From: UBA7446 sp049596455
GTDB taxonomy: Bacteria > Bacteroidota > Bacteroidia > Flavobacteriales > Flavobacteriaceae
Length of the DNA stretch: 64,000 nucleotides
Direction of reading: 5' to 3'
Assembly: GCA_049596455.1 (NCBI GenBank)
Contig: JBMYLP010000004.1
Span: forward strand, 67,469-131,468
Part shown: positions 40,554-49,112 of the stretch, one piece after another
Layout: every line of letters begins with the position of its first letter
Position numbering within the stretch: position 1 is the first letter of the stretch
Program-made: the position numbers and the translations under genes
Notes under the pieces: model-generated
Told to the model about the DNA's origin: nothing
Databases searched by the model: none
What the model saw: the letters and a program-made list of their open reading frames with translations, nothing else

Positions 40554-41323
40554 GAATTGGTATTCAAAGTTTCCAATTTTATTGCAGTGAGTACTTTTTT
40601 GGTATATAACGGAAAATCTGCATCTAACAACCAACTAAAATACCCTGGTTCGCGCTGCAATACATCCACTACTTTTTTGCCTTTGTGCTTTCCAAAACCA
40701 AACGATGGATCGCCGTCATCATCAACAAGAATAAATCCTGCAAAATCAACACTTTTACGCCTTGTTGAGAAAGCACTTAGCTTAGCGATATCGTTTTCAA
40801 GCATGTCATATTTTTCAATTTGTGCTTTCAACACCTCGTATGTTGCCGTGGTATCGGCCTCTGCGCTGTGCGCATTTTCCAAGTTTTTACCACAATAAAA
40901 TGCATAGGCTGCGCTTAAATTTCGCTTTTCCATTTTGTGAAAAATAGTTTGCACGTCAACAGTCAAATGCTTTTTAAAATCCACATCAATTCCCGCGCGA
41001 AGCATTTCCTCCGCCAATAGTGGAATATCAAATCGGTCAGAATTAAATCCTGCCAAATCGGAGCCTTTAATCATGTCATACACCTGCTTGCTCAATTGCT
41101 TAAACGTAGGTTCATTAGCAACTTTTTCGTCAGTAATGCCGTGTACGGCTGTGGTTTGTGGTGGAATGGGCATTTCGGGGTTTACCAACCATGTTTTTCC
41201 TTCTTTATTTCCGTTTGGAAAAACCTTTAAAATGGATATTTCCACAATGCGATCTTTTGCCACATTCACTCCTGTGGTTTCTAAATCGAAAAAACAAATC
41301 GGGCGAGTCAACGAAAGTTCCAT
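40550..41323 (-). CDS. 3'-5' exonuclease (DnaQ/RNase T superfamily)
   Basis: About 257 residues. Exo I ICFFDLETTGVNVAKDRIVE holds the Asp and Glu ligands, Exo II sits in SDLAGFNSDRFDIPLL, and Exo III is in AHSAEADTTATYEVL (HxAxxD). The type is DEDDh. A C-terminal extension (SFGFGKHKGKKVVDVLQREPGYFSWLLDADF) resembles the small module found beside exonucleases in many Bacteroidota. Role probably DNA proofreading or repair. ATG 41323 follows the E2 stop by 2 bp; the frame extends further upstream into the E2 gene. Confidence 0.9.
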   Translation of the reverse strand: MELSLTRPICFFDLETTGVNVAKDRIVEISILKVFPNGNKEGKTWLVNPEMPIPPQTTAVHGITDEKVANEPTFKQLSKQVYDMIKGSDLAGFNSDRFDIPLLAEEMLRAGIDVDFKKHLTVDVQTIFHKMEKRNLSAAYAFYCGKNLENAHSAEADTTATYEVLKAQIEKYDMLENDIAKLSAFSTRRKSVDFAGFILVDDDGDPSFGFGKHKGKKVVDVLQREPGYFSWLLDADFPLYTKKVLTAIKLETLNTNS

Positions 41324-41325
41324 AG

Positions 41326-42627
41326 TTATAGCGTTTGTGTGTCGTCCCAATTTTCGATGCGTTCTTTGAGGCGAAGCAAGAACATCCCGCCCATGGCACC
41401 ATTTATAATGCGGTGGTCGTAGCTATGTGATACTACCATTTGTTGGCGCACGGCAATCACATCGCCATGTTCGGTTTCCAAAACAGCTGGTACTTTTCGA
41501 ATGGCACCAAGGGCAAGAATTGCCACTTGCGGTTGATTGATAATGGGTGTCCCGGTCAAACTACCAAACATTCCAACGTTGGTTATGGTATATGTCCCTC
41601 CTTGTACATCGTCGGGGTTTAGTGCATTGTTTCTGGCATTCGAAGCCAATTCATGTACTTTTTTTGTAAGACCAACAAGATTGAGTGAATCGGCTTGCTT
41701 GATTACGGGAACAATTAGATTTCCATCAGGTAACGCTGTAGCCATTCCCAAATTGATATCTTTTTTCTTGATGATGTCTGTTCCGTCTAAGGAGCTATTT
41801 AGCAGCGGAAATTCAGGTAAAATTTGTGCGACTAACTGAAAAAATATGGGAGTAAAGGTGAGTTTCACTCCGTGATGCTGCACAAAATCTTGCTTTACTT
41901 TTTCACGCCATTTCCACAGTTTGGTCACATCGATTTCAATAAAAGACTGTACATGAGCCGATGTTTGCAGGCTTCGCGTCATATGTTCTGAAATCATCTG
42001 CTCCATGCGTGTCATGGGAATTATGGCATCCTCTATGCCTCTAGAAATTGGCGGTGTGGCAGTTGGTGTTTTAGCCACAGGTGGCGTTTGTGCTTGGGGG
42101 GCTTTTCTGCTTTGCACATATGCCAAAATATCCCTTTTGGTTACACGGCCATCTTTTCCTGTACCAGGAACAGTTGCCAATTCTGCTTCTGAGATATTTT
42201 CTTGCTTGGCGATATTTTTTACAAGCGGCGAGTAAAAACGAGCATCATCCGTTGTGGATTGCGGCACAGGAGTTACCAATTCTTGGGCTTGCTGCATATA
42301 GCTTTCGGCGGTTTGTGTTGCCACCTCGGGGGTTGGAGTTTCTACGGGAGCCGTTGTTTCGGTAACGGTTTCTTGTGAAATGACTTCATCTGTTTCGATA
42401 AGTGCCAGGGGCGCATCAACGGCAACAACAGCATTTACAGGGTGTAAAATTTCTTTGATTACGCCGTTATACTCACTCGCTACTTCGGAATCTACCTTAT
42501 CTGTAGCAACCTCAACAACGGCTTCGTCAGCAGCGACAGTATCGCCTTCTTTTTTCAACCATTGCGTAACGGTTGCTTCTGAAACACTCTCACCCATGGC
42601 GGGTAATACAAGCTGATAAATGGGCAT
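41326..42627 (-). CDS. 2-oxo acid dehydrogenase E2 (dihydrolipoamide acyltransferase)
   Basis: Core acyltransferase of a 2-oxo acid dehydrogenase complex. 433 residues: lipoyl domain 1 to about 78 (lipoyl Lys in EVATDKVDSEV), linker, E1/E3-binding domain about 130-168 (FYSPLVKNIAKQENIS), and the catalytic domain from about 205. The domain order and sequence favour a branched-chain or pyruvate E2. The usual catalytic HxxxDG is HRIING here (His405, Asn409), so the conserved Asp is Asn. E1 and E3 genes are not in the window. A -7 box lies 13 nt upstream. Confidence 0.92.
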   Translation of the reverse strand: MPIYQLVLPAMGESVSEATVTQWLKKEGDTVAADEAVVEVATDKVDSEVASEYNGVIKEILHPVNAVVAVDAPLALIETDEVISQETVTETTAPVETPTPEVATQTAESYMQQAQELVTPVPQSTTDDARFYSPLVKNIAKQENISEAELATVPGTGKDGRVTKRDILAYVQSRKAPQAQTPPVAKTPTATPPISRGIEDAIIPMTRMEQMISEHMTRSLQTSAHVQSFIEIDVTKLWKWREKVKQDFVQHHGVKLTFTPIFFQLVAQILPEFPLLNSSLDGTDIIKKKDINLGMATALPDGNLIVPVIKQADSLNLVGLTKKVHELASNARNNALNPDDVQGGTYTITNVGMFGSLTGTPIINQPQVAILALGAIRKVPAVLETEHGDVIAVRQQMVVSHSYDHRIINGAMGGMFLLRLKERIENWDDTQTL

Positions 42628-42640
42628 TCCAATTTTTTTT

Positions 42641-42648
42641 CAAAAGTA
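42641..42648 (-). promoter_or_regulatory. -7 box of the E2-exonuclease-FAH-cinA unit
   Basis: Minus-strand TACTTTTG, a perfect TAnnTTTG, 13 nt before the E2 ATG, followed by an A-rich leader much like that of dapD. No -33 TTTG found. Confidence 0.45.
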
Positions 42649-42668
42649 CGAATAAATCACGGCTTGCG

Positions 42669-43808
42669 CTACGACATCACAAGCACTTCGCCCTTGGCAT
42701 TACTAGAATTACTTCCCACGGCGTGACTTTTATCTGAGCTTAAAAATTTATACGAAAACGCATTGCCGTATCTATTCATAAAAGAAATACTTTGCTTAAA
42801 CGAAATAGTGCCTGGGTCAAAAATGAGTTCAGTACCCGTGCTTTTGAATGTTTCTAAATCATCGCAATGATTGGTATGCATAAAAGGAATATTCTTATTA
42901 ACCCCGATTTCAATATTCAATTCGTTGGAAATTAGCCAATAGCAACTGGGCTGCCTTTTCTTTTTTACTGAACGAGTACCTCTTAAACGCTTAAGGAAAC
43001 TGAAGGCATTTGTGGCGAGTTTGATCCAAATTTTTACCAATTTGGAAACCTTAAAATGTTTGGTGTAAAAGTAGTATAATGCCTCTCTAAACCTTTTTTG
43101 ATAAGCAAAATCTTTAGGGGTGCTTTCCCCTTTAAAGTGAATTATAGTAATAGTAGGATTGTAATAATTTGATCTTCCCAATTGTAACGAACGAAAGCTC
43201 AAGTCGTCATCCTCACAGTACATAAAACATTCTTCATCAAAGCCTTTAAGCGCACGATAGTGCGTTGTTTTCATCATCATAAAAGCGCCTACCAAAACAT
43301 CTGTTTCTCCTGCTTGATTTGTAGGTAATTTTAAGTTGTAATAGGTTCCAAAGAGCTTAGGAAAGACTTTATATAATCCTGATACTTTGGTAAACGCCAC
43401 CCAAGGAGTAGGCACACCTCGTTTGGATTCTTTTAAAAAACGTCCAGAGCCATCGATGAGTTTTGGTCCCATGATGGCAAATTGTTGGTTTTTATCCATA
43501 AAATCCAACGCTTTACTAAACGTATCTTCCGCAACAACCGTATCTGGATTCAGAATACATACATACTCTCCTTTAGCCTTAGAAACTCCTATGTTGTTTC
43601 CTTTTGGAAATCCTAAATTCTCATTGTTCACAACAAGTTTTACCTGTGGAAATTGAGCCTTAATCCAAGGCACACTACCGTCAACTGAAGCGTTATCAAC
43701 TACAATTATTTCTGCGTCAATATTTTTGGTTGCTGCCAAAACACTTTGTAAGCATAAATCAATAAAATACTTTACATTATAGTTGAGGATAACTACGGAT
43801 AACTTCAT
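42669..43808 (-). CDS. family 2 glycosyltransferase, rhamnosyltransferase-like
   Basis: 379 residues. GT-A core with LSVVILNYNVKYFIDLCLQS, IIVVDNASVDGS, NNENLGFPKGNNIG and the DxD-equivalent CILNPDTVV. MKTTHYRALKGFDEECFMYCEDDDLSFR follows, the WbbL-type C-terminal catalytic segment. The last ~100 residues match no known domain. It starts 3 bp after the recR stop, so is probably co-transcribed. It acts in surface polysaccharide synthesis at the inner face of the membrane; substrate unknown. Confidence 0.87.
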   Translation of the reverse strand: MKLSVVILNYNVKYFIDLCLQSVLAATKNIDAEIIVVDNASVDGSVPWIKAQFPQVKLVVNNENLGFPKGNNIGVSKAKGEYVCILNPDTVVAEDTFSKALDFMDKNQQFAIMGPKLIDGSGRFLKESKRGVPTPWVAFTKVSGLYKVFPKLFGTYYNLKLPTNQAGETDVLVGAFMMMKTTHYRALKGFDEECFMYCEDDDLSFRSLQLGRSNYYNPTITIIHFKGESTPKDFAYQKRFREALYYFYTKHFKVSKLVKIWIKLATNAFSFLKRLRGTRSVKKKRQPSCYWLISNELNIEIGVNKNIPFMHTNHCDDLETFKSTGTELIFDPGTISFKQSISFMNRYGNAFSYKFLSSDKSHAVGSNSSNAKGEVLVMS

Positions 43809-43811
43809 GTA

Positions 43812-44429
43812 CTAATTCTTCATAGATGTTTCAAAGGGAATGCGTTGGCTGATGCTGCGTCCCAGTGTAAGTTCATCGGCATATTCCAATTCATCTCCCA
43901 CGCCAATGCCTCTTGAAATGGCAGAAAATGTTAACGGAAAAGGACTTAATTTTTTGAAGATGTAGTAGTTTGTAGTATCACCTTCCATAGTGCTCCCAAG
44001 GGCAAAGATGATTTCTTTTATGCTTCCCTCTTTGACGCGATTGACCAGCGCATCAATGGTAAGCTGATCTGGTCCAATTCCTTCCATAGGAGAAATCTTA
44101 CCCCCCAACACATGGTAACGTCCTTTAAACTGTCCTGTTGCCTCTATTGCCATCACGTCTCGCACATCTTCCACCACACAAATGATACTTTCGTCACGAA
44201 GGGGATTGACGCAAATACTGCATATTTCAGCATCTGAAATATTGTGGCATGTAGAACAATAACGTATTTCTTGGCGTAATGTTGCAATGGCTGCAGAAAG
44301 TCTTTCGCTAAAGTCTTTGGGTTGACGTAACAAATGAAGTACAAGCCGAAGAGCAGACCGCCGACCAATGCCTGGGAGTTGCGCAATTTCATCTACCGCT
44401 TTTTGCACTAAAGACGACGGAAAATCCAT
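43812..44429 (-). CDS. recR: recombination mediator RecR
   Basis: Loads RecA at gaps with RecO/RecF. About 205 residues: helix-hairpin-helix (LPGIGRRSALRLVLHLL, residues about 17-33), four-Cys zinc finger (CSTCHNISDAEICSIC, about 55-70), and Toprim domain with VVEDVRDVMAIE. ATG 44429 is chosen over the TTG two codons upstream, which is part of a perfect -7 box ending 3 nt before the ATG. Divergent from the symporter gene. Confidence 0.97.
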   Translation of the reverse strand: MDFPSSLVQKAVDEIAQLPGIGRRSALRLVLHLLRQPKDFSERLSAAIATLRQEIRYCSTCHNISDAEICSICVNPLRDESIICVVEDVRDVMAIEATGQFKGRYHVLGGKISPMEGIGPDQLTIDALVNRVKEGSIKEIIFALGSTMEGDTTNYYIFKKLSPFPLTFSAISRGIGVGDELEYADELTLGRSISQRIPFETSMKN

Positions 44430-44432
44430 GCT

Positions 44433-44440
44433 CAAAAATA
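44433..44440 (-). promoter_or_regulatory. -7 box of recR
   Basis: Minus-strand TATTTTTG, a perfect TAnnTTTG, ends 3 nt before the recR ATG, predicting a leaderless mRNA. On the other strand TATATTTA (44470-44477) is a one-mismatch box for the symporter gene. Confidence 0.5.
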
Positions 44441-44488
44441 CACTATTTCACCAAAAGCCACACTACCACTATATTTACCAAAAAATAC

Positions 44489-45970
44489 ATGGCTGCCCAA
44501 ACATTAGTGCTTTGCCTTTTAATCTATTTTAGCGTATTGTATGGCATATCTCGCCTAGTTGGAAAAAACAATACCAACACTACTTTTTTTTCAGCCAACA
44601 AAAATGCGCCATGGTATTTGGTTGCCTTTGGCATGATTGGCGCCTCACTTTCTGGGCTCACGTTTGTATCGGTTCCTGGATGGGTGGCAAATACCCAACT
44701 TGGATATGTACAAATGGTACTGGGCTACGCACTTGGCTATTTGTTTATTGGAACGATTTTATTACCGCTATACTACAAATGGAATGTGGTTAGTATTTAC
44801 AGTTATTTACGGCATCGATTTGGGGTAAAGACTCATAAAACAGGAGCTTCTTTTTTTATTTTGTCAAGGCTCACGGGAACAAGTTTTAGATTGTTTCTCG
44901 TGCTAAAAGTGCTGCATTGGATAGCTTTAGATGCGCTACACATTCCGTTTTGGGCAAGTGCTGCTGTAGCCATTTTTGGTATTTGGCTCTACACCCAAAA
45001 AACAGGTATCAAAACCATTATTTACACTGATATAGCACAGACTATTTTTATGCTAATCGCACTATGTGTTGGCATTTATGTATTGGTTGAGGCATTGCAA
45101 TTGGACGCAGCATCGTGGTGGACGTGGTGGCAGGCACAGCCTACCACTCAGGTATTTTTTTGGGACGACTGGAATAGCGGACAACACTTTATAAAGCAAT
45201 TTTTGGCAGGAGCGCTTATCTCGTTTACCATGACAGGGCTAGACCAAGAAATGATGCAAAAAAACTTGAGTTGTCGTTCACTGCGTGACTCGCAAAAAAA
45301 CATGTTTTGGTTTACCATTACTATGTGCTTAATCACAATATTTTTTTTGGTACTCGGGGTGTTGCTTACCGCCTATGCACAAGCCAACGGAATTGCGGCA
45401 TCTGGTGACAGTCTATTTCCTATGGTTGCCACACAATCGGGTTTGGGAAAACTGTTTGCATATACTTTTGTGTTTGGGCTTACAGCAGCAGCATTTAGTA
45501 GCGCAGATGGTTCCATGACATCATTGGCAACAAGTGCTAGCATTGATTTATGGGAAATTCAACAAGGTGAGAAAGGTATTCGGCAACGCAAAGTTATGCA
45601 TCGTATCATGGCAGTGGCACTTTGGTGTTGTATGGTGGTTTTCTATTATTTGATAAAGGATGAAAGTGTTATTGCACAATTGCTGCTTTTTGCAGGTTAT
45701 ACCTACGGACCGTTGCTGGGGCTTTTTCTTTTGGGTATTTTTTCAAAACATGCAATCCGCGATCGCTTTGCGCCTTTGATTTGTATTGCAACGCCAATAC
45801 TAACGTATGGTATAGCAACGTTGTGCAAATCACATTTTGGATTTGAGTTTGGCTTTTTTGTATTAGCACTTAATGGTGCCCTTTCGGCACTATTTCTTTG
45901 GCTTTCAGGAGTTGGACTACCAATGTATCAAGGCACTTCCCCAAGTGAATCCGCTCCCAAAGGCAGCTAA
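44489..45970 (+). CDS. sodium:solute symporter
   Basis: Inner-membrane SSS-family transporter using the sodium gradient. 493 residues with about 13 predicted helices. The first helix LVLCLLIYFSVLYGISRLV and the segment FGMIGASLSGLTFVSVPGWV are typical; GALISFTMTGLDQEMMQKNLSC and TAAAFSSADGSMTSLATS contain the helix 5 and helix 8 residues that form the sodium sites. Substrate unknown. Its last 54 bp overlap the 3' end of convergent fabH, the longest overlap in the window. Confidence 0.9.
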   Translation: MAAQTLVLCLLIYFSVLYGISRLVGKNNTNTTFFSANKNAPWYLVAFGMIGASLSGLTFVSVPGWVANTQLGYVQMVLGYALGYLFIGTILLPLYYKWNVVSIYSYLRHRFGVKTHKTGASFFILSRLTGTSFRLFLVLKVLHWIALDALHIPFWASAAVAIFGIWLYTQKTGIKTIIYTDIAQTIFMLIALCVGIYVLVEALQLDAASWWTWWQAQPTTQVFFWDDWNSGQHFIKQFLAGALISFTMTGLDQEMMQKNLSCRSLRDSQKNMFWFTITMCLITIFFLVLGVLLTAYAQANGIAASGDSLFPMVATQSGLGKLFAYTFVFGLTAAAFSSADGSMTSLATSASIDLWEIQQGEKGIRQRKVMHRIMAVALWCCMVVFYYLIKDESVIAQLLLFAGYTYGPLLGLFLLGIFSKHAIRDRFAPLICIATPILTYGIATLCKSHFGFEFGFFVLALNGALSALFLWLSGVGLPMYQGTSPSESAPKGS

Positions 45971-46924
45971 TAAAACTGTATCGCCTTGCTTGATTTTACC
46001 CTCTCCCCACGCCTCAGATAGCGCAATGGGAATAGAAGCAGCCGTGGTATTTCCATACCGCATGATATTGTTATACACCTGGTCATCGCGAAGGCGAAAC
46101 TTTTTTTGCACGAATTGTGCGATGCGCAAATTAGCTTGGTGTGGTATAAACAAATCAATATCAGATGTGGTTTTTCCATTTTTCTGTAAGGCTTCCTGAA
46201 TAACTTCACTAAAGCGCACCACGGCATTTTTAAATACAAGTTGTCCATTCATATAGGGGTGATAGCGCATATCATCTTCGTCATAATCAGAAACAATTTC
46301 AGGAATCCAACGTTTGGTACTGGGACCAATAATGGCGAGTTCCTCAGCATACTTGCCTTCCGAATATAAATGTGTGGACTGAATGCCCTTAGTGGTATCT
46401 TCTTCACGAGTGAGCACAGCCGCCCCAGCACCATCGCCAAAAATAACAGAAACGGTACGCCCACGTGTGGTGAAATCCATGCCGCCAGAATGGTACTCTG
46501 AACCTACCAACAGCACATTTTTGTACATCCCTGTTTTAATAAATTGGTCAGCAACTGATAGTCCGTAAACAAAACCCGAACACTGATTTCGAATATCTAG
46601 TGCAGGACAAGTTCCCATACCCATAAGGTCTTGCAGTAGTACGCCAGAGCCCGGAAAGTACAAATCGGGGCTAAGCGTTGCAAAGATGACAAGATCAATA
46701 TCATCCTTACTAATCTCTGTGCGTTTTAGCGCCATTTCGGCAGCTTTGACACCCATAGTTGCTGTGCCCTCGCCCGAGTCCTTTTGTATCAGCCGACGTT
46801 CTTTGATTCCGGTGCGTTCCGTAATCCATTCATCGTTAGTATCCATAAGTTTAGACAAATCGTCATTTGTGACAACACTTTCTGGCACATAGTGTCCAAG
46901 ACCTGCAATTCGAGAACTGTACAT
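45917..46924 (-). CDS. fabH: 3-oxoacyl-[acyl-carrier-protein] synthase III
   Basis: Condenses acetyl-CoA with malonyl-ACP to start fatty-acid synthesis. About 335 residues. Catalytic triad: Cys115 in ALDIRNQCSGFVYGL, His in LFIPHQANLRI, Asn in MRYGNTTAASIPIAL. ATG 46924 fits the family N-terminus (MYSSRIAGLGHYVPE); the frame runs further upstream without similarity. It stands alone, not in an rpmF-fabH operon, so it may be a second FabH. A small-RNA candidate with its own terminator lies just upstream. Confidence 0.95.
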   Translation of the reverse strand: MYSSRIAGLGHYVPESVVTNDDLSKLMDTNDEWITERTGIKERRLIQKDSGEGTATMGVKAAEMALKRTEISKDDIDLVIFATLSPDLYFPGSGVLLQDLMGMGTCPALDIRNQCSGFVYGLSVADQFIKTGMYKNVLLVGSEYHSGGMDFTTRGRTVSVIFGDGAGAAVLTREEDTTKGIQSTHLYSEGKYAEELAIIGPSTKRWIPEIVSDYDEDDMRYHPYMNGQLVFKNAVVRFSEVIQEALQKNGKTTSDIDLFIPHQANLRIAQFVQKKFRLRDDQVYNNIMRYGNTTAASIPIALSEAWGEGKIKQGDTVLLAAFGSGFTWGSALIHW

Positions 46925-46969
46925 ATTTAATGAAATTAGAAATACAATAAACGAAATATATTTGGGAGT

Positions 46970-47003
46970 AAAAAAAGAAGGTGCAACAACCACGATGCAC
47001 CTT
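46970..47003 (-). terminator. intrinsic terminator of the small-RNA candidate
   Basis: Minus-strand AAGGTGCA - 10-nt loop - TGCACCTT, a perfect 8-bp stem, followed by C and seven T residues. It sits 46 bp before the fabH ATG and so ends transcription from the upstream promoter, or acts as an attenuator for fabH. Confidence 0.85.
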
Positions 47004-47107
47004 CAAACAACTTAACCAAAATTAAACAAACCAATATAAGGAGTGTCTGTAATCAATAGAGTCTCATAGCAATTTTCTCCGCAACAATTCTGTTGACTGA
47101 TTACTCC
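46970..47107 (-). ncRNA. candidate structured small RNA (or attenuated fabH leader)
   Basis: About 138 nt between a consensus promoter and a strong intrinsic terminator, with no credible open frame. The first 68 nt fold on themselves: GGAGT (47107-47103) pairs with ACTCC (47044-47040); AATCA pairs with TGATT after a 6-nt bulge; CAACA-GAAT-TGTTG makes a 5-bp hairpin at 47095-47082. An unstructured U-rich linker leads to the terminator hairpin. It could be a trans-acting RNA, a 6S-like RNA such as the known 6S-Flavo family, or a cis-acting leader of fabH. I do not recognise a specific class. Confidence 0.6.
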
Positions 47108-47108
47108 A

Positions 47109-47139
47109 CAAATATAAAAATGTTTAACAATAAAACAAA
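47109..47139 (-). promoter_or_regulatory. consensus promoter of the small-RNA candidate
   Basis: Minus-strand TTTG (47139-47136), a spacer of exactly 19 bp, and TATATTTG (47116-47109). Both elements match the Bacteroidota consensus perfectly, making this one of the best promoter matches seen in the window. Confidence 0.75.
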
Positions 47140-47185
47140 AAATTTAAACAAAATAATTACGCCATCATGTCAGCCCGTTGATTTT

Positions 47186-47199
47186 GGTACTTTTTTTGG
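47186..47199 (+). promoter_or_regulatory. sigma-54-like promoter of htpG
   Basis: GGTAC-N5-TTGG: the -24 half TTGGTAC fits sigma-54 sites well, and the -12 half has TTGG in place of TTGC. An ATGTCAG sits 12 bp upstream (47167-47173), at the same distance and orientation as in front of hsp20. The predicted start is near 47211, giving a 13-nt leader. Confidence 0.5.
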
Positions 47200-47223
47200 G
47201 TTAAATAGAAAAAATAAAAACTT

Positions 47224-49101
47224 ATGGCTTCAGGTAAAATTAATGTTGCAGTTGAAAATATTTTTCCACTAATTAAAAAATTTCTTTACAGCGATCATGA
47301 AATTTTCTTACGCGAATTGGTTTCAAATGCCACAGACGCTACACTTAAACTAAAACACCTTACCAATATTGGTGAGGCAAACGTGGAATACGGCAATCCA
47401 CAAATAGAAATCAAGATTGATAAAGACAAACGCACGCTTCACGTTATTGATCAAGGCTTAGGAATGACCGCCGAAGAGGTGAATAAATACATCAATGAGG
47501 TGGCTTTCTCAGGAGCTGAGGAATTTATAAATCAATACAAAGACAGCGCAAAAGACAGTGGCATTATTGGGCACTTTGGGCTTGGGTTTTACTCTGCGTT
47601 TATGGTTTCAGAGAAAGTTGAAATCATAACCAAATCGCACAAAGATGAACCCGCAGCACATTGGACGTGCGACGGCTCACCTGAATACACCCTTGTGGAA
47701 CACGACAAAGCAGCGCGTGGCACAGAAATCATTTTGCATATAGACAGTGAGTCGGACGAATTTTTGGAAGAAGCTCGTATTCGTGAACTCCTTACCAAAT
47801 ACAACAAGTTTATGCCCATTCCCATCAAGTTTGGCACACGTGAAGAAACTCACGAAGAGGGTGAAGGGGACGACAAAAAAGAGGTTAAGGAAACGGTGGA
47901 TAACATCATCAATAATCCAACGCCAGCATGGACTAAAAAGCCAAACGAGTTAAAAGACGAGGACTACACGTCTTTTTATCGTGAGTTGTATCCCATGCAG
48001 TTTGAAGAGCCTTTGTTTCACATTCACCTCAATGTGGACTATCCGTTTGCGCTGACTGGAATTTTGTATTTCCCTAAGCTCAATAACGACCTCAACATAC
48101 AAAAAGACCGCATTCAACTGTATCAAAATCAAGTATTTGTAACAGATAACGTGGAAGGCATTGTACCTGAGTTTTTGACCATGTTACGAGGCGTGATTGA
48201 CTCGCCAGATATTCCACTAAATGTATCTAGGAGTTACCTCCAAGCAGACGGTGCCGTGAAAAAAATTAGCAATTACATCACCAAAAAAGTAGCCGATAAA
48301 TTGCAATCCATCTTTAAAAACGAGCGTGAAAACTTGGAACAAAAGTGGAACGATATTAAGGTAGTAATTGAATACGGTATGCTTTCCGAAGAAAAGTTCT
48401 ACGATAAGGCAAAAAAGTTCAACCTCTTCCCAACTACCGATGAAACATACCTGACATTGGACGAGCTAAAAGAGCAAACCAAAGAGGCGCAAACCGACAA
48501 AGACGGAAAACTGATTCAGCTCTATGCTGCTAATGTAGAAGAACAACACGCTTATATTCAGGCAGCAAAAGACAAAGGCTACACGGTGTTGTTGCTCGAT
48601 TCGCCTATTGTGGGGCACTTGTTACAAAAATTAGAGCAAGAAGACGACAAATTAGGTTTTGTTCGCGTAGATGCCGACCATATAGATAAGCTTATTGCCA
48701 AGGACGAACCGCAACTTTCTAAACTTAGCGATGAGCAAAAAGAAACACTCAAACCGCTTATTGAAGACGTTGTTCCAAAAGAGCAATACACGGTGCAATT
48801 GGAAGCCATGGACAGCGAAGCCGCACCGTTTATGATTACGCAACCCGAGTTTATGCGTCGTATGAAAGAGATGCAGCAAACGGGCGGTGGCGGTATGTTT
48901 GGCGGTGGTTTTCCAGATATGTATCAATTGGTAGTCAATGTAAATCACCCATTGGTATCGCAAATTTTGGAAACCAAAACCAAAAAGAAACAAGAGCGTC
49001 TGATAAAGCAATCGCTAGATTTGGCGCGTTTGTCGCAGTCGCTTCTAAAAGGCGAAGAGCTTACTGCCTTTATCAAGCGGAGTTTTGATATGATAAAATA
49101 A
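47224..49101 (+). CDS. htpG: molecular chaperone HtpG (Hsp90)
   Basis: Cytosolic ATP-dependent chaperone. 625 residues. N-terminal GHKL ATPase: FLRELVSNATDATLKL, IDQGLGMT, and GHFGLGFYSAFMV lid region (about residues 28-125). Middle domain about 220-480; C-terminal dimerisation domain with a Gly-rich insert (TGGGGMFGGGFPDM, about 555-568) common in Bacteroidota. The upstream promoter is of sigma-54 type; a repeat array and then a terminator follow downstream. Confidence 0.97.
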   Translation: MASGKINVAVENIFPLIKKFLYSDHEIFLRELVSNATDATLKLKHLTNIGEANVEYGNPQIEIKIDKDKRTLHVIDQGLGMTAEEVNKYINEVAFSGAEEFINQYKDSAKDSGIIGHFGLGFYSAFMVSEKVEIITKSHKDEPAAHWTCDGSPEYTLVEHDKAARGTEIILHIDSESDEFLEEARIRELLTKYNKFMPIPIKFGTREETHEEGEGDDKKEVKETVDNIINNPTPAWTKKPNELKDEDYTSFYRELYPMQFEEPLFHIHLNVDYPFALTGILYFPKLNNDLNIQKDRIQLYQNQVFVTDNVEGIVPEFLTMLRGVIDSPDIPLNVSRSYLQADGAVKKISNYITKKVADKLQSIFKNERENLEQKWNDIKVVIEYGMLSEEKFYDKAKKFNLFPTTDETYLTLDELKEQTKEAQTDKDGKLIQLYAANVEEQHAYIQAAKDKGYTVLLLDSPIVGHLLQKLEQEDDKLGFVRVDADHIDKLIAKDEPQLSKLSDEQKETLKPLIEDVVPKEQYTVQLEAMDSEAAPFMITQPEFMRRMKEMQQTGGGGMFGGGFPDMYQLVVNVNHPLVSQILETKTKKKQERLIKQSLDLARLSQSLLKGEELTAFIKRSFDMIK

Positions 49102-49112
49102 AACCTTTGGGC

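Noticed and set aside
47056..47070. Tiny frame MRLY preceded by GGAG inside the small-RNA candidate (minus strand)
   Set aside because: Four codons only. Bacteroidota rarely use Shine-Dalgarno sites, and the same bases are needed for the RNA fold, so it is probably chance.
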